From assembly GCA_032207245.1 (NCBI GenBank), contig CM063502.1, positions 108,615,191-108,679,190 of the forward strand: a stretch of 64,000 bases of DNA. Reading direction: 5' to 3'. Below, one piece after another: positions 1 through 13,499 of the stretch (its first letter is position 1; each line of letters opens with the position of its first letter). Made by a program: the position numbers and the translations under genes. The DNA is from Pardosa pseudoannulata (Eukaryota; Arthropoda; Arachnida; Araneae; Lycosidae). The notes below the pieces were generated by a model that ran no database searches, was not told the origin of the DNA, and saw nothing but the letters and a program-made list of their open reading frames with translations.

Positions 1-233
1 TAAATTCGATTAGAGGGGTGGTTCTTGATGCACCCTTCATAGTTGATTCGAAGGGGCTGCTGCAAATGTGGGTCTTGTTTCCATTTCATTCCCTCTAAAT
101 GGACCAGTAATTGGCGTCTTCTAGACTGGGCCAAGTCTTCGAGAATTTCATCGGTTGGCAATAATAGAGGGACTAAAAAACCTTGAAAACTCACCTTTGA
201 AATTGGAAAATACGCCTTGTCGAATCGGCCTTT
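1..233 (-). CDS. Possible coding exon, unidentified, running off the left edge
   Basis: On the minus strand an open frame of 77 codons begins after an in-frame TGA (234-236) and stays open to the window edge, unusual for this AT-rich DNA. It has no clear starting ATG, so it would be an internal exon or part of a transposon frame. Visible text includes FLVPLLLPTDEILEDLAQ and MKWKQDPHLQQPL, with leucine-rich and charged residues but no motif I recognise. A GTGAGT string lies inside the frame near 191-196, so a splice donor there is an alternative reading. I assign no function; the neighbouring sequence upstream (higher coordinates) is noncoding. Confidence 0.2.
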
Positions 234-236
234 TCA

Positions 237-3200
237 CACTTCATTAGTGACTATCTGTTACCCCTTTGTAGCCGCATTAGAAATGATGGAGTTGTCTTAC
301 CTTCTATAGATAGATACATTGAATAATGGAGGTACATGTGGCGTCGTTACAACGAACGGTAAATGTCGTGAAAGTTCTGTGAATAATGAAATAAATTGGG
401 ATTTTAGGGAACTTTTGATCATAATTGACTTCATAAGTTTCGAGTTTGATGGGAATTTTATAAAGGACTAAGACTGCAATTCATTTTGCCGACTCTTGCC
501 CGGAAAACCAAATAAAAACCGGTAGCTTTTCCTTTTTTCCAGAAATCGCTTGTCTAAAATCTAAGCATGCCATCGATCTATTTCAAACATATATATAAAC
601 AGTGCTATTAGCCACTTGCATGCCAAGTAGCATTTAGGAACTCCCAACGGATTCCCAGTAGATGTATAATTTAAAACAATCATATAAGCTTAATATTATG
701 TTTTGTGACTGCCCCATACTAATGATCAATGATCCAAAACTTAAAAATAAATGTATACATCATACATTTATTTCATTTTTTATGGATACCCTAGTAAAGA
801 AACGTAAAAAAATGTACCCATAAACTACATTCTTTTTTACTTATTTGTCAATTTATCAATAATATCTCATAATTTTAAATTTTACATAATTTCCTTTCAA
901 TTCCTAACGATATCATTTAAACTGATAGAGAGACAGTATATTATTAATACAAAACAAAAGATAGTGCAAAACACATTAAGACAGTACAAAATAAAGGATC
1001 ATAATATTCATTTACTTGTTATTACAAATCTGTTTGTACTTTAATAGTTCTCCTTTGTATAAATTTTGTTTGTATGACTTACTTTAACAATGACTTACTA
1101 TATTGCAAATCAATCTGTTTTTAAATAGAAATATTTGTTAAAAAATATTCAACAAAAATTAACCCAGGTTTATGTAAACCAGTTATTCTCAGACGCAAAA
1201 CTGTAGAGATAAAAAAAAATAGTTTTCTTACTAACTTTTTTTCAATGAAATTTTCTTTCTCTAAAAAAAACTTTCTGTTAGTATGTTTTAAAATTATTTA
1301 TTCTATCGGCCACCTTAGAAATTTGGCAACCTGAATTTGGCAATTATAACTGATTAATTTTTAAGCACATTCATTAGGGATATAATTGAAAAATGATAAA
1401 AGTAATATTAAAAGTGACCTTTAATCATTAAAATTGATTGAATGAAATTGATCATAGGCTTATTAAAATGACAAATTGCTCAAATTGAAGACAAATTAGA
1501 AAATAATTTTTCCTTTGTTTATCACTGTATTGATGAAAGTTTAGTTTCTTTCTCCAATACAACAAAGTACTCCAACACTCTCTTCTACTGCTTGTGTCGA
1601 TTAAAAATTTTTAATATTATGTATTTTGTTATAAAATTACAGATAAAATATTATTTCAACAACGACGGAAATTTTTTTAAAAATTCAGTGCACTACTAGA
1701 AAAGGATTCGTTATATCCGATTTATAATATTTCTAAGGTTTGCTATAAATGGTTAAATTTGCTTAAAAATCAATAGAAAAATGGGCAAAAAATTTTTTTC
1801 GTTTTATCCGGAAGTTTGTTAGTTGCTAGGTTTGACTTTACTAAAATATTAATCCCTCTAACAAAAGCTTATTAATGCATTTGTTCTTAAAATTGTGGTT
1901 AATTCAAACTCAGTAAAATCTTTCTCATAATACAATTGAAAATTTATGAAAGGTTTATATTTAATACTTTTACTATATTTACGAGATAAAAAAAGAAAAC
2001 TTAAATATTTTCAACCTATTCTAATGAATTCGTTGAGAAAATTGAGTACGTTGTATGCAGTTTGTCAAACTTAATAGATTAACGCTTTGTATGCGTTAAT
2101 TTATCAAGTATTTCAAAATATTTTACTACAGCTTGAAAGAATTTTAAACGTAATAACATTTTTAAACACCGTTATAAAATTTAAATGAATTAGGTTAAAA
2201 GTTATTAGAGTAAAAGTTATAATATTAACAGTAAAAAGAAATAGTATACATTTACTTATAATACAAATTAATTTTACACAAAAGTTTTTGAAACTTTTCC
2301 CATTTTACATCTTTAACTATTCTTGTCTGTTTAAATTGCAAACTCCTGTTGACTTACATATATTTTTAACTAGAAAAAAAATTACATTGGTCTAAATAAA
2401 TCAGACCATGGAGATTTTATTGCAGGTAAAAGCAATGTAATTCTCTCTACATTCCGAGAAATTTTATGGTCGTGTACCAAAGTTGTGTCAAAGAAAATGT
2501 TTCAGCTAGATCTAGGAAGCTCTTAAAGAATTAGTTTGAATTAAATATACGCTCTGTACTTCTAATCAATTACTATGTGCAACGTGCTGAGACTGCTTGT
2601 TCCACGTTTCCTTATGTATACAAGAAACATTAAAAAAGTTTCGTATAAATAACAGCATTGAAAAGTTTTTCTTTTAGATATTGAAGAATCTTCGTATCCG
2701 AGTTCTTGTAAACATCGCTACTTCCTGCAGGATTTGGAGAATTCACTCTTGTAACTTAAATATGTCATAGCACTTTGTTTTCTATAGATTATTTTTTACT
2801 GCCCTGTTCCAATGCGTACGTTCTCTATTAACTTTTACAATGCAAACTAACTTATGCTTTATGAAATATGAATAAATTTTATGCACGCGTTTTATAGAAT
2901 TCCATCTGATACTCTAAAAATTGAATTTCACAGAAATATTTAAAATAAAATATCTAAAGTATTTAAAATAAAGTATGTGACTTTTGACTGTATTTCATAT
3001 AACTTATCCTCATAAACCAGTTTAAGGTGCATATTTTTAAACCAATTTGTATCATTCGATTTTCATGATAATGCTTAATTTAATGGGTAGAAATAGAATC
3101 TTGGATAATTGCCACAGAAATAAAGCTATGACAGCTCTAAATTTTTTTCACATTTCTGCATTCACCCATAAACATATCTGTAAAAGGAATACATTCATTC

Positions 3201-5300
3201 AATTGTTTTCGTTTCCCCTTACAACTTTAATTTTTCTTCTGCATTATCTTTTGACTGGTTTCACAACAACTCTAGGGTTATAATATTAATTGGTGTGTAG
3301 AAGAGGGCAGTTTGAAAAGCTAAATATTAAAATGAAAATCTAAATTCACTTTCCTCTAAAATCCCAATAAACACGCTTACTGTCTGCACTTCGTCGAGTA
3401 AGACACAAAATGTTTCAAATATTGGTCAAGTCATGATTGTTGCCCCAGATAAAAACAAATTGCAAGTAAAATACTAAAACTGTGGTCAGGATGCCACCGT
3501 TTTAAATAATAGACTTTTCAAACTGCCGTCATCTACTTGAATGAATTTAAGCACACGTGTATACAAGGTTATTAATTACATTTTTTTTTAAAGTTGATTT
3601 GAACTTTTACTTCTTCATGACAGTTATGATATTCATATCTGTTCACATTTGTTTTGAGCATAATCGAATAACATGAATCCTATACTTCTAGATGTCTATA
3701 TCCTTATTGTTCAATGTTATGATATATTTTTATATCTTGAATTATTTTCAAAATAAAAACATTTCTAAAGATATTTTCTATTTATTTGGGGGTACAACAA
3801 CATAAAAAAGCCAAATTTTAAATTTTACAATATGTTTTTATAAAGGATATTTTTTAAATTTTCGATGGACCATACATAAAAGACAAGACCAGAAAGCAAA
3901 ATAAACTTTCAACTTTTTGACATAATTTCCGTCAGCCATTTTTCCTATCGTTTAGCTGTAACTAATGACAAACAACGCCCTCGAGCGGACTTTTGAGAAA
4001 CAATAAGTCAGAAGGATGGCTGACTGCATGTATGCCCAATTTTAGTTGCTGCTATTATGTTTTATATTTGACCATTGTAAGATGTATTTTTTTAATTAAA
4101 TTCAAATAGAAGAATCATGGCGCCTTAGTTATAGAGCTAGGTTTTTGATCTCCTCTTCTGAAAACGATACCGCCAATGGTGGCTCAGACTCACTAAACAA
4201 AACAAATAAGTTCCAACCCAAGAAGAACCAAACGACTCCTAGACAATAGGAAGAGTTAGGGTTAGGGCTTATTGGAGCCCAAAAAATGTGCTTCGTGTTG
4301 AGTTTATTAAACTGGAATATGAGGAGTTTAAGGTTTGAGGAGGAGGAAGAGGAACACCAGATACCACATCCAACTCCACTGAAGGGTTTATGGATGCTAG
4401 AAGCCCAACAAAATCGTACATGATTTACATTTGGCACATAATTTATAAAATAGGAAAATTATCGTCAAACTTGACAACGACAGCAAAAGCAAAAGGAGGG
4501 GAAAACTGTCTTCATTCATGATAAAGTCTGCCCTTGTGCTATTGTAACGTAGCAGCATCTGAAGCAGTTTAAAAGGGACGATTTATATCACTAAGCGTAT
4601 ATTACTAGCGTATATGACTAAGCGTATATAATGACTAAGTACAGTATTTTTTATAACTTCAGCGAATCGAAGAACTGACTAGTAGACCAAAGTAACATTA
4701 AGGTCTCACTCACATCACTGGCGACAACCTTCATTAAAGAGAATAGGAAACCTGCCCCAACGATATGGAAAATACCTAAATCTTCACAGTGACTATGTAG
4801 AAAAGTGACCACGTTTGTACATAACTTTGGTAATAAATTTATTTTGCTCTCTTCTCTTGTGTTTTATTTATAGTGCATCAGAAGCCGATAGGAAAACACT
4901 TTCGTAATAATAAAAAGTTCCATTCTCAATCCATATGTTAAGGTAAATAAATGCAAGAGAAAAGCAATGTTAGAATTATTTGGTACGTTTAAGTAACAAA
5001 CTGAAAGTTAGACATATGAAAATATAAAACCAGAAAATTACCTTCCTAGGAAATATTTAAAATAATAGTATCCTTCTTTTTATTCAGTTTTACTAACAAA
5101 ATAATGTGAGGGAAATGATCCAAAAAATAAATTTATTCTGTATAGAAACAAACTAAAAAGAAAATGTAACTGTAGCTGATTATTCAAAAAAGTTTTTTAC
5201 CTTTAAAACCTGTACAAGAATTTTATAAAAATCAACTCGGTATTATTAATTTTATATTATGTTTTTACATGTCTAATCTAAATACTTCTAATTATTCTTC
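237..5300. other. AT-rich noncoding stretch
   Basis: No open frame here looks like a real gene. The sequence is poly(A)/poly(T)-rich with stop codons in all frames. A GC-richer patch around 4120-4440 is open on the minus strand for about 100 codons but shows no domain. A small repeated motif near 4589 is listed separately. Confidence 0.6.
4589..4641. repeat. Small minisatellite, unit about ACTAAGCGTATAT
   Basis: Three to four imperfect copies of ACTAAGCGTATAT / ACTAGCGTATATG follow one another within about 50 bases. No gene context. Confidence 0.55.
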
Positions 5301-5309
5301 CTAATTATG

Positions 5310-5630
5310 ATACGCGGTAGCTCAGTTGGCAAAGGCAGCGGTTTTGTAACTGAAAGGTTGCGGGTTCGGGGCGGGAGTCGGACTAAAATCCACCGTATTC
5401 GTTAAAGGTGACTGCGGCACGTAAAATAGGTTCGTGGTCCTCCAAGTTTTCAAACGATACCTCTGGGGGTGGCAGGCCCAGCTTGGGGGTCTTCTGCTTG
5501 GGTCCTGCTGCTAAATTACAGGACCCAGCATGTGTAATGTTACTCGCGTCTGTAGTACAACTTAAACTAGACGTGCTCCCGTGTGGTTCTAAATGGCTAT
5601 CAGCTTGCAGTCTTGTATTGGCATAAAGGC
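5310..5630 (+). repeat. tRNA-derived SINE (Thr-like head)
   Basis: The first 70 bases look like a tRNA: box A-like GGTAGCTCAGTTGGC, an anticodon-arm-like TTTTGTAAC (TGT, Thr) and box B-like GGTTGCGGGTTCG. The acceptor stem and T arm do not close properly, and about 240 bases of unrelated GC-richer sequence follow. That is the layout of a tRNA-derived SINE rather than a working tRNA gene. It abuts the tandem duplication starting at 5640. Confidence 0.5.
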
Positions 5631-5639
5631 ATATAGTGA

Positions 5640-6713
5640 CTGTATTGCCAGCTGAGTTTGGAAAAAAATCTTCTTAATAATTCTAAAATAATACATTTTT
5701 AAGAAAATTAAAACCAAGTCACTACATAAAACCAATAATACGTAATCAGTCGGTATAAAGATAACTGTTACAAATCTAAGAATATCGCTTTAGATGATCA
5801 GCTATATATCTTACGAAAAATCTGCCTAAATACGTGTACAAAAATCAATCGCATTTATCTCATGCCTTTTTTCAATGGTGTTTTATTAATGATCATCTTT
5901 CTAATCCCCGAGTGACCTCGATAATGTCACCGTTAATTTTAGAAAATGTTACACTATTGACGAATATTTTTATTACATTGCTTAGCTTTTGTTTACTTTG
6001 AAATAAACGAGATCCTAAATTCGTAAGCAAATTAAATAAATATTTAGAAAATGAGATTAAGGAGTCAGGTTATATTCCTTAAAAAACAGTTTTTTCTATT
6101 ACTCAATTAATAATTTTTGTTTGTAATCAATATATTAAGATGATCATATACGAACGCTATATATTTATTGTAAATGTTGCTGTATTGCCAGCTGAGTTTG
6201 GAAAAAATCTTTCTAATTATTCTAAAGTAATACATTCATAAGAAAATTAAAACCAAGTCAATACATAAAACTAATAATACGTAAGCAGTCGGTATAAAGA
6301 TAACTGTTACAAATCTAAGAATATCGTGCTAGATGATAAGCTATATATCTTAAGAAAAATCTGCCTAAATACGTGTACAAAAATCAATCGCATTAATCTC
6401 ATGCCTTTTTTCTATGATGTTTTATTAATGATCATCTTTCTAATCCCCGAGGGATCTCGATAATGTCACCGTTAATTTTAGAAAATGTCACACTGTTGAC
6501 GAATATTTTTATTACATTGCTTAGCTTCTGTTTACTTTGAAATAAACGAGATCCTAAATTCGTGAGTAAATTAAATGAATATTTAGAAAATGAGATTAAG
6601 GAGTCAGGTTATATTCTTTAAAAAACACTTTTCTCTATTACTCAATTAATAATTTTTGTTTGTAATCAATATATTAACATGGTCATATACGAGCGCTATA
6701 TATTTATTGTAAA
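5640..6713. repeat. Two-copy tandem duplication, period about 540 bp
   Basis: Copy 1 (5640-6174) and copy 2 (6180-6713) both begin CTGTATTGCCAGCTGAGTTT and end at TATTTATTGTAAA. They stay aligned throughout with scattered substitutions and single-base indels (a few percent by eye). No coding capacity is seen. Copy 1 directly follows the SINE-like element. Confidence 0.85.
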
Positions 6714-7722
6714 ATTTTATATAAGAAATATTAAGTCTGTTTTATTTCAGCTATTAATTTTTTTTTATTTAGGAAGAATACTTATCCTAAATAAGAAAAA
6801 TCTTATTAAATAAGTAAAACTTTGTGTTAAATGTACTTTTATAAAATTATTACTTTTTTGTAATTATATAAACGATTTCTATTAGCAAGTATACAACGGT
6901 GAACTGAATCAAAACTTTATCTCTACTCTGGGAATTCCTAAGAAAGGTATCTCCACCAAGACAAAAAGCGAGACAAAAATGCAAGTCTTTAATCGATCGG
7001 TCGATCGATGGCCATTCAACCATGCGACATGATCATATTTCATAGTGAAAAGACAACACAACAGGAGTAAGCTTTTAGTGTAAACAAGCCGCAATATTAC
7101 GATATACTGTCCATTCTCAGTCTCTTCCCGAAGTTAAGTTGCACTTACTTCCTCTAAACACTCGTGTAAGATTACGTTTTCTAACGCCAGAAATTGTATG
7201 AAATGATTAAAAGCAACTCATGATAGTAATGAAATAAAAAATATTTCCTGTTAGAACAGAAAATTTTAACTTACTGTATAAGTATAATGTATAAGGATTG
7301 AATATTAGCCAAATATTTGAAAACAAAATTAGTGTAGTGTAATGGTAAGGAATTTGGTCTTGGAATAACGGCCATATTCACAGTAACACGTTTACTCGAC
7401 ATGGATCGTCGGTGATACATAGGTTAGAGTTTAAATCTTTGACTTAGTTAAATGCTAGCTTGCATGATTTTACAGTTTTGTTTTTCTTCAAGTATTCAGC
7501 TATATATTTACAATGAGGGGATTTTCTTTCCTCGAAAATAATGACATTTCATGATATACCCAAAGAATTGGGAGAAATATATATTTTACCATTACCCAGT
7601 CAAAGTTTTTCAAAACTCTTTTGATTAAGACATAAAGTCAGTTAAGTAAGTCACAACAGTCCGTTAAAGTAAGTTATGTTATGTACATAAAGAAATTACA
7701 TCATCAAAAAATGCAGCATTTA
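6714..7722. other. AT-rich noncoding stretch
   Basis: No supported gene. A palindrome-like ATCGATCGGTCGATCGAT sits near 6992. A weak tRNA-like TAGTGTAATGGTAAGGA string near 7335 lacks a box B. Confidence 0.5.
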
Positions 7723-8496
7723 CAGGGTATTTCAAAAATGACCGGTATATTTGAAAAATTAATAAAAACTAAACGGACAGTGATAGAAATTCACAGTTTA
7801 TTGTAATATGCTTGGGACAATAATAAATTTTCAGGCAGACAAACTTTAAGATTAGTTACAGTATTCCACAACAGATGGCGCTGAAGTCTGGAAAATTTTA
7901 AACTACGATATTTGTCTGTGGGGACTCTTAAAAGACCAGGTGTACCGCCACTATCCAGAAACAATTGAATAACTGAAACAGTACATCTGAAGCCATCCCG
8001 CCTGAGACGTTTACAAGGGTTTCTGATAATTTCGTTCTGAGAATACGGCATATTATTGCTGCGCAGGGTGGATATCTGGAAAATATTAGATTTTTCCCGA
8101 TTGCAGCGTCGTCTCTTGTGTAGAGTTGTGAGCAGTGGAAAAAACCCGGGAAAAAACCGGGTTTTTGGGGAAGGGAATTTTGAAAATTTCCAAAGCATGG
8201 GAATTTTGAAGTATTTTTCAGTCGCCAATTCCTATGACACAATGAAAACCACCATTTTTTTTCTTTGTTGTAGACCTCAAAAGTTGATATTTTAGCAGAA
8301 TTTAACTATTATATTCTATGAAAAAAATTTGAATAATTGGGATTAACTAACTATATTTGGCAAGGTATCATGTTTAGCATGAAAGTATGAGTATATTTGT
8401 CCTTTGATAAGTATCCAATATTTTTATTATTACATAAATATTAGGCAATAATTTGTAGTGTCACAAAACCCATAAATCATTATTTTTCTTGGATAA

Positions 8497-8653
<157 letters not shown>

Positions 8654-8960
8654 ATATGTGTGTAGGAATTGGACACAAAATTCAACAGTGTCATTTGATT
8701 ACACATTTAAATGTTATATGCATTACAAAGCATAATAACCATTTTAAATTTAAAGATATTTATTTTTATATTATAAAAGGAGGGAAAAAGTTTAGCATAA
8801 AACAATTTATATAATAAATAATGATCAAAAATAATGTGTATAGTTATTATATTAGCAATTAAAATTGAAGCAACCAGGTATGTGTCTGATAAGACTAACA
8901 GGGTAATTAATTACATAAGTATTACTATAAAATCATTTAAATGCTCATTGCAATTTTTTC

Positions 8961-8965
<5 letters not shown>

Positions 8966-9054
<89 letters not shown>
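8966..9054. repeat. (TA)n microsatellite
   Basis: About 90 bases of uninterrupted TA dinucleotides in the second half of the hAT-type element. Confidence 0.95.
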
Positions 9055-9056
<2 letters not shown>

Positions 9057-9394
9057 CCAAAAGTAAAAAAAAATCTCTTATAAATAATATGCTAGTTCTT
9101 AAATAGCCACTGTTGGAAAAATAAATGTAAACATTGTTAAAATGATTTCTTCCCAATGTTCCCAAAATTCCGGGTTTATTCCCCAAAATTCCCGGGTTTA
9201 TTACCATCTCATCAAAACTCCGGGTTTTTTACATCTCTACTCTTGTGGAACATTGAAACTAATTTTGAAAGTTTGTCTGCCTAAAAATTTAATATTGTCC
9301 CAAGCATGATGCAATAAACTGTGTATTTCTATTACTGTCCGTTTAGTTTTTATTAATTTTTCAAATATACCGGTCATTTTTGAAACACCCTGTA

Positions 9395-10044
9395 CTTTTA
9401 ACGAAGTGCATTGTGCAGCGAGTTTTTGCAATGAAGAATTAGATTCCGTATGTGACAATTTAGAATGATTTTATAGATTTTGAAGTATTATTCGAAAAAA
9501 AATCTTTGTAGTAGAGAGTTATTGGCTATTCGAAATCAAAACAACCAAGTATCGAAGCAGCGCAATAGAGTAAAATATCAAGAAAGGCAATTTCTACTAC
9601 ATGAAAGGTATTTCACACTTTGAAACTCCTTAAAGGTCAAGATGTCGCAAAATAACAGTAATTGCCTCTGAAGAACAATTTATATCAATTTCTGTCTACC
9701 ATAACATGTCATTTGATGGATTTTTAAGTTCACAGCTTAGAGTTACATTTAGTTTTATTATTTGTATTAGTATTAGTATTGTAGCAGTCTGTATTGAAGA
9801 TTTAATAAAATACGACATTAATGTTAAAAGTATATGTTTGACTACCTTCACAATAAATGAGACGTAATTAGTATCTAAAACTTCAGAACTACAGAAAATA
9901 ATAATGGGTTCATGTTTTGTTCAGACATGTCGAGGTTTAATTTAACATATAATTTTAAACGTGTTTGTTTCTAAAAGGAGACGAAAGCTAAAAATTCCTC
10001 TAATGATAGAAAAGCAACTCTTCGATGATGCTGTGGGGATAGTA
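9395..10044. other. Noncoding stretch
   Basis: No open frame, RNA-like fold or repeat boundary that I can support between the two mobile elements. Confidence 0.5.
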
Positions 10045-10048
10045 TTAA

Positions 10049-10497
10049 CCCTCTAAGTGGTTTGCACGTACAATTCCGTCAGCTGTCTCAGACAATTTTC
10101 GACCCCCCAAAACGTTCCAAAAATAGATATATTGTACATTTCTGACAGTACTTTTCCCCCATGAAATTATGAGGTAGGAGGGTCAGGTCGACGGTTTAGG
10201 AACTGCACCCCTCTTTGACTGACATTTATTGAGGGATGCACCCCTACTCTCTGAGGAACAAAGACACTGATAGCTTCTCATGGCTTTGTCAATCTCTATT
10301 TCCAAGTATTTCGTTTGCGGTAACATATATATCTCTAATTGCACCACTGAAATATCTTGGATGACTTTAGTAAAAAAATATAAATCTAAAAAAAACATTT
10401 TATTCGTACTTTTAGAATACATTATTTCTTATGTGATGATCTTCGAGACTTGACGAGCTTTATGTGTATTAAAAATTAACAATCAATAATGTTTATT

Positions 10498-10560
<63 letters not shown>

Positions 10561-10684
10561 ACCGGAAGTAAAGGGACAATAACGAGGGTGGGGCAAAAGG
10601 TGAAGTAAAAAATCATAGAAAACTTTGGTCACTGACACAATAAAACTTTAGCGCATTTTCCCCCGGTGTGTTCCACTCGGAGGG
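10049..10684. mobile_element. TTAA-flanked piggyBac-like nonautonomous element
   Basis: TTAA occurs at both borders (10045-10048, 10685-10688). Just inside are inverted termini CCCTCTAAGTGGTTTGCAC (left) and the reverse complement CCCTCCGAGTGGAACACACC (right). A TTAA target and CCC-starting termini are the signature of the piggyBac superfamily. The 636-bp interior has a (TA)n tract at 10499-10553 and no transposase. Confidence 0.65.
10499..10553. repeat. (TA)n microsatellite
   Basis: TA dinucleotides with one break near 10520, inside the TTAA-flanked element. Confidence 0.9.
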
Positions 10685-10688
10685 TTAA

Positions 10689-11172
10689 AGAAAACGGTGT
10701 TTAATAGTTTTACAACATAATGTAGAGCATTTTAGATGTGTATGTACATTATATTGATTCCTTTTTATGAATAATAATGCGCGTGCACATCGGAAACGAT
10801 TGCAGTTAATCTCTTAAAAGTAAAATCATTGAAAGGATAAAGTGAGAAAAAGAGACAGCTAATCTAGAAAAAACAGATAATTTATTGGATTTCCTCGGTA
10901 GAACAGCTGTATAAAGATAAAGTCTACTTAAAATCATAGACACCATGAAAATCACAGTGTTCATGAAATCCCGTTGTAATATATATCGATGCATCAGGCC
11001 TAATCATGAAATATCTATATTAATTAAATACGCATGAAATTTTTCAGTTTTTTAATCTTTTTCTGAAATCTCATAGTCTCATAGTCTAGAATAACATTTT
11101 AATTTTTTATGATATATTTTTTCATTGCATTGAGTAATCACAGATTTTTCAGCTTGTATTATGCTCCAAATA
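10689..11172. other. Noncoding stretch
   Basis: AT-rich DNA between the TTAA-flanked element and the Tc1 element; nothing recognised. Confidence 0.5.
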
Positions 11173-12365
11173 CACTTGAGAGCCAAAACATTATGACCAC
11201 CTGTCAATAACGAGTTAGCCCATCTTTGGCTCGAAACACAGCTTCATCCCGCCTTGGCATGGATGCCACAAGTCCATGCTAGATGGCCGGAGATAGATTG
11301 TACCAGATGTTTAAGCAACGGTTACGCAAATCCGAGATATTACGAATTCGTAGTCTTTGAACTCTGAGCTGCCTTCCCATGACATCCCAAATGTGTTCTA
11401 TCGGATTGAAATCCGGTGAGTTAGGCTGCCAGGACTGTAACTGGAATTCAGCATCATGTTCCTGGAACACCTCCAACACAATTTTAGCCTTGTGACACGG
11501 GGCGTTGTCCTTTTGGAATATTCCATTTCCAGCTGGAAAAATAGAGACCATGTAAGGGTTCAACTGGTCCGCGATGATATTCAGATACCCTGTAGCATTC
11601 ATGGTCTGCTCTACCACAACCACGGGTCTCAGAGTCGCCCAAGAGAGCATCCCCCAAAGCCTAATACCGCCACCGCCGGCCTGTGTATGACCTATACTAC
11701 AATGAGGGAGTAGATACACGGCCATCAGAGTGATGAATGACAAACCGTAATTCATCTGACCAGACAACTCTCTCCCACTGATCAGTGGATCAGTCGCAAT
11801 GTTCCCGGGCCCAGCGTAGGCACAGTTGGCGATTACGCTTGGTCAGCAAAGGCACACGAGTGGGGCGTTTGCTGCGTAGCCCCATAAGAAACAGTATCCA
11901 CTGAATAGTGTGCTCCGATACTTTTCTACTTGGCCCTACATTGTATTGGGTTGTCAGCCGAGCCACTGTCTGGCTCTGGTTTTGCTTCACTATGCGAGAT
12001 AGTTTCCGACGACCTTTTTCTTTAATAGCTTGTGGAAGTACAGCATCATGTTGTCTACTGCTGGTTTCACTGTCATTCATCCACTTTGCATAAGTACTAA
12101 CAACTGTAGATCTCGAACAACCCACGAGTTGTGTAGTTTCGGAAATACTTGTTCCGAGCCTTCGAGCCATTACAATCTGCCCTCTATCAAAATCACTTAG
12201 ATCCGCAACCTTTCCCATCACACACAGAAGTAAGTGAAAGAATGATTCTTCAGACTCTCCAGCAGCAGTTAAATACCACTTCCACCTGATCACGTGCCTT
12301 CCACGTCATCCAGGCGAGTTCATTGCAAAATGTAGGGGTGGTCATAATGTTTTGGCTTTTGAGTG
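11173..12365 (-). mobile_element. Tc1-like DNA transposon, full length but inactive
   Basis: The left end CACTTGAGAGCCAAAACATT and the reverse-complemented right end CACTCAAAAGCCAAAACATT form inverted repeats that continue through ATGACCACC. Both ends are flanked by TA (11171-11172, 12366-12367). The length, 1193 bp, is normal for Tc1. A transposase frame lies on the minus strand but is broken, so the copy is not autonomous. Confidence 0.93.
11279..12218 (-). pseudogene. Tc1-like transposase, frameshifted
   Basis: The natural start is the ATG at 12216-12218 ([16 protein letters not shown]), followed by a helix-turn-helix typical of Tc1 N-termini ([19 protein letters not shown]), which binds the terminal repeats. 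A second DNA-binding region follows, and the frame hits a stop at about 11790. The catalytic core continues in other frames: first Asp in VVWSDELRF (codon near 11754-11756), second Asp in QKDNAPCH (near 11507-11509), and Glu in SPDFNPIEHIWD, consistent with the D,D34E triad that cuts and joins DNA. At least two frame changes lie between about 11700 and 11800. All catalytic residues survive; only the frame is lost. Stop at 11279. Neighbours are the element's own inverted repeats. Confidence 0.93.
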
Positions 12366-12367
12366 TA

Positions 12368-13260
12368 TATCCGCATAATTCTAATAATTAATTTTAATAA
12401 ACTTTACGTACTAGTTTTTATACAGTTTTTTTTTTAAATATTTCATGTAAATAAGACATATTTCAAGCATTTATGTATTATTAAGCAGTGAGAATACAAT
12501 TTCAGATTACCGACTAAACAATCATATGGGCATTTACTGAGTGGAGTATAGATAATTTTATAACAGAATATGGAGACCTATTATATCCATTAGTAAACTG
12601 CTCTAACCGTTCAGGACAAGCAACATTACCCGAGGAAGAATTAAATTTACATTTTAGACGGAAGGATAATTGTCTGGTTTACTCTTTCAATTTCCCCATC
12701 AGTTTGAAGCTCGGTGAAGGGAAGAGGATAATTGAGTTACATAAAGTCGTTTAAGAAAGTGCTTAAATTGAAGTGAAGGTAATTTAGTGAAGGTAAATAC
12801 TACAGTGCTATCGTAGAATAATCTTGGATATCAACTTGAAAATTTAATTGAAACCATGATATAAACATCAGTATTTATATATTTAGCAGGAATATTCTTG
12901 TTTAACTATTTATTTAGGTAAATATTGAATAGTAAAATGCATTTTTTTTATACTTTATAGAGTTAAATAGTTCTAAAATCGATATAATCAATGGTGTTGA
13001 ATAACTTGAATAATTGTGTCAAAGATTTCATTTAAAATTCAGTTTTTTTAACAGATTTCTTTTGTTATTACTGTAATTAAGATGCCATAACAAAAAGTTT
13101 GCATCTTTAACACCATTTTCACGTTGAGTAAAAAATAAAAGCACTTTTGCATTTGTATTTGTTAGCCTATTGTAGGCCAAGGAAATCATACTTTTATGTC
13201 TGCATGTAAAGATACATATATGAAAATATTTTTCTGCAAACGTATAAAAATTACTTTATT
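12368..13260. other. Noncoding stretch
   Basis: AT-rich DNA. A slightly GC-richer patch at 12600-12780 has stops in all frames. Confidence 0.5.
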
Positions 13261-13267
13261 CCCAAGA

Positions 13268-13495
13268 ATATGTGTATTATGTATATGTGTATATGTATAA
13301 GTGTATTATGTATATGTGTATATGTATGTCTATTATGTGTATGTGTATATGTATATGTGTATTATGTATGTGTATATGTATATGTGTATTATTATGTGTG
13401 TATGTATATGAGTATTATGTATGTGTATATCTATATGTGTATTATGTACATGTGTATATGTATATGTGTATGTATATGTGTATGCACACGTATAA
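13268..13495. repeat. TATGTG-rich minisatellite
   Basis: Imperfect repeats of TGTATATG and TGTATTATG run for about 225 bases. Flanking sequence resembles itself on both sides (CGTATAAAA ... AGAATATGTGTATT near 13240 and 13490), so the array may have expanded inside a small duplication. Open frames here are artefacts. Confidence 0.85.
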
Positions 13496-13499
13496 AATA

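Noticed and set aside
4129..4437. 102-codon minus-strand open frame
   Set aside because: No domain, low-complexity Ser and Asn stretches, and no splice or promoter context.
5310..5385. Possible tRNA-Thr gene
   Set aside because: Acceptor and T stems do not pair, and a long unrelated body follows; better read as a SINE head.
7330..7400. tRNA-like TAGTGTAATGGTAAGGA
   Set aside because: No box B at the right distance and no cloverleaf.
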